From: Mucilaginibacter yixingensis
GTDB lineage: Bacteria > Bacteroidota > Bacteroidia > Sphingobacteriales > Sphingobacteriaceae
Length of the DNA: 64,000 bases
Direction: 5' to 3'
Assembly: GCF_041080815.1 (NCBI RefSeq)
Contig: NZ_CP160205.1
Span: 2,976,001-3,040,000, forward strand
Shown here: in pieces, positions 63,279 to 64,000 of the stretch
Layout: every line of letters starts with the position of its first letter
Position numbering within the stretch: position 1 is the first letter of the stretch
Program-made: the position numbers and the translations under genes
Notes under the pieces: generated by a model
Seen by the model: the letters and a program-made list of their open reading frames with translations, nothing else
What the model was told of the DNA's origin: nothing
Databases searched by the model: none

Positions 63279-64000
63279 TTATGGCAATACCGGTACAAGT
63301 TTGAAATAATCAAGGTTGATGGTGTTGGTACCATCTACCCCGTTGTTGGCGGCAATTACGTAGGCAATGGCGCTACCAAAGGTGGCGGCGGTGTAATCGC
63401 CTATGTACACTTCGTTAAAGTTTTTCAGCGTGATCGGGATCTCCGGGAAAAGCGTTGATGCCGGGTCGTTAATCTCAAAGCGTTGCTTAAACGTCACCGT
63501 TTGTGTGGTAGCGTCGGCCGGGGCAACCCAATACACCTGGTATTTCACCGCGTATAATTCAGGGATGCGGTAGCGCACGTTAAACAGCGGCACCTTGTGG
63601 TTATAAATAAAGATGTCATTATAAATCTGGTTAGTATTTGGGTTGATCCTGGTACGATACAGGATGTTGCCGCTTTTATCGTTCTGACTAAAGCCGTCAG
63701 GCAGTTCGCCTTCGCGTTTGTAGGTGCGTATCTTATCAGACAGTTTTACATCGGCCTTGCTCATAACATATACCACACCGTTACTTACCACATGTGTTTC
63801 AAGGATGGCGGTTTTATCAATAGGCACCACTACCCCATCGGCAGATGTTAGCGTGGCCGGCAGATCAGCCACATTGTATTGGCCTTTAATAACCAGATCT
63901 TTAATAACATGCAGCGATGCGGTCAACTCTGTTTGCGCAGGCGTTGCGCCTACTACATAAGGTTTAATTTTGGCGCGCTCTGATGCCAGGGCGTTATCAG
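63279..64000 (-). CDS. fasciclin-domain-like PUL protein, 5' end outside window
   Basis: The frame is open to the window edge. The visible part has a fasciclin-type segment (TASLHVIKDLVIKGQYNVADLP, followed by TLTSADGVVVPI) and a C-terminal beta-rich domain (VKYQVYWVAPADATTQTVTF, NEVYIGDYTAATFG). Such proteins are often surface lipoproteins of PULs, coded before or after SusC/SusD. The N-terminus is missing, so location cannot be shown. It ends 28 nt before SusC and is probably co-transcribed. Confidence 0.75.
   Translation of the reverse strand, partial: DNALASERAKIKPYVVGATPAQTELTASLHVIKDLVIKGQYNVADLPATLTSADGVVVPIDKTAILETHVVSNGVVYVMSKADVKLSDKIRTYKREGELPDGFSQNDKSGNILYRTRINPNTNQIYNDIFIYNHKVPLFNVRYRIPELYAVKYQVYWVAPADATTQTVTFKQRFEINDPASTLFPEIPITLKNFNEVYIGDYTAATFGSAIAYVIAANNGVDGTNTINLDYFKLVPVLP

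Overview
The window is Bacteroidota chromosome, most like a Sphingobacteriaceae soil or plant-polymer degrader (Mucilaginibacter/Pedobacter type). The evidence is two SusC/SusD polysaccharide utilisation loci (PULs), a hybrid two-component sensor, FecI/FecR regulation, a tmRNA tag ending NNYALAA, promoters of the TTTG/TAnnTTTG type and near absence of Shine-Dalgarno sequences. The genus is inference.

Layout. (1) 1-970: 3' part of a divergent DEAD-box helicase. (2) 1.8-29.2 kb: an accessory block. It holds a TlpA-like thioredoxin, a small XRE regulator and a PUL with sigma/FecR/SusC/SusD, a twice-frameshifted GH51 arabinofuranosidase, GH31 and a hybrid sensor (HTCS). A mosaic of gene tails follows (SusD tail, intact CE2 esterase, broken UxuA, 5'-truncated GH28, second SusD tail, DUF5107 tail), then an IS21-family element and the tail of a serine recombinase that runs into the 3' end of ssrA (tmRNA, minus strand). 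The last 13 nt of the ssrA acceptor region recur at 1830-1842, followed by an orphan terminator. I read 1.83-29.19 kb as a decaying genomic island integrated at ssrA.

(3) 29.7-39.4 kb: a large secreted glycosidase-like protein, an ABC exporter, a Crp/Fnr regulator with an SDR and a palindrome between them, an EmrE-like transporter, an AraC regulator and a tail-anchored acidic protein. (4) 39.5-50.7 kb: YncE-like propeller protein, RND efflux operon (TolC-HlyD-RND), histidine kinase/response regulator, PAP2 phosphatase, PepSY-like protein, Fur-like mini regulator and calcineurin-type phosphoesterase. All seven transcription units carry one shared element, two 8-mers starting CAGA-like at 11-bp spacing, close to the start codon. 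This looks like a self-contained local regulon of the encoded OmpR/PhoB-type regulator and is the most interesting signal here.

(5) 50.8-56.9 kb: small hypotheticals, an EamA transporter, an ECF sigma/YCII (DGPF) pair with a terminator hairpin abutting the sigma start, an S10 carboxypeptidase, a YtxH-like protein and a DUF2383 protein. (6) 57.0-64.0 kb: a second PUL with PL1 pectate lyase, SusD, SusC and a fasciclin-like protein cut by the window end.

The two PULs and their enzymes (GH51, GH31, CE2, GH28, UxuA, PL1, GH67-like) point to pectin and hemicellulose use. All assignments come from reading motifs; no database search was run.
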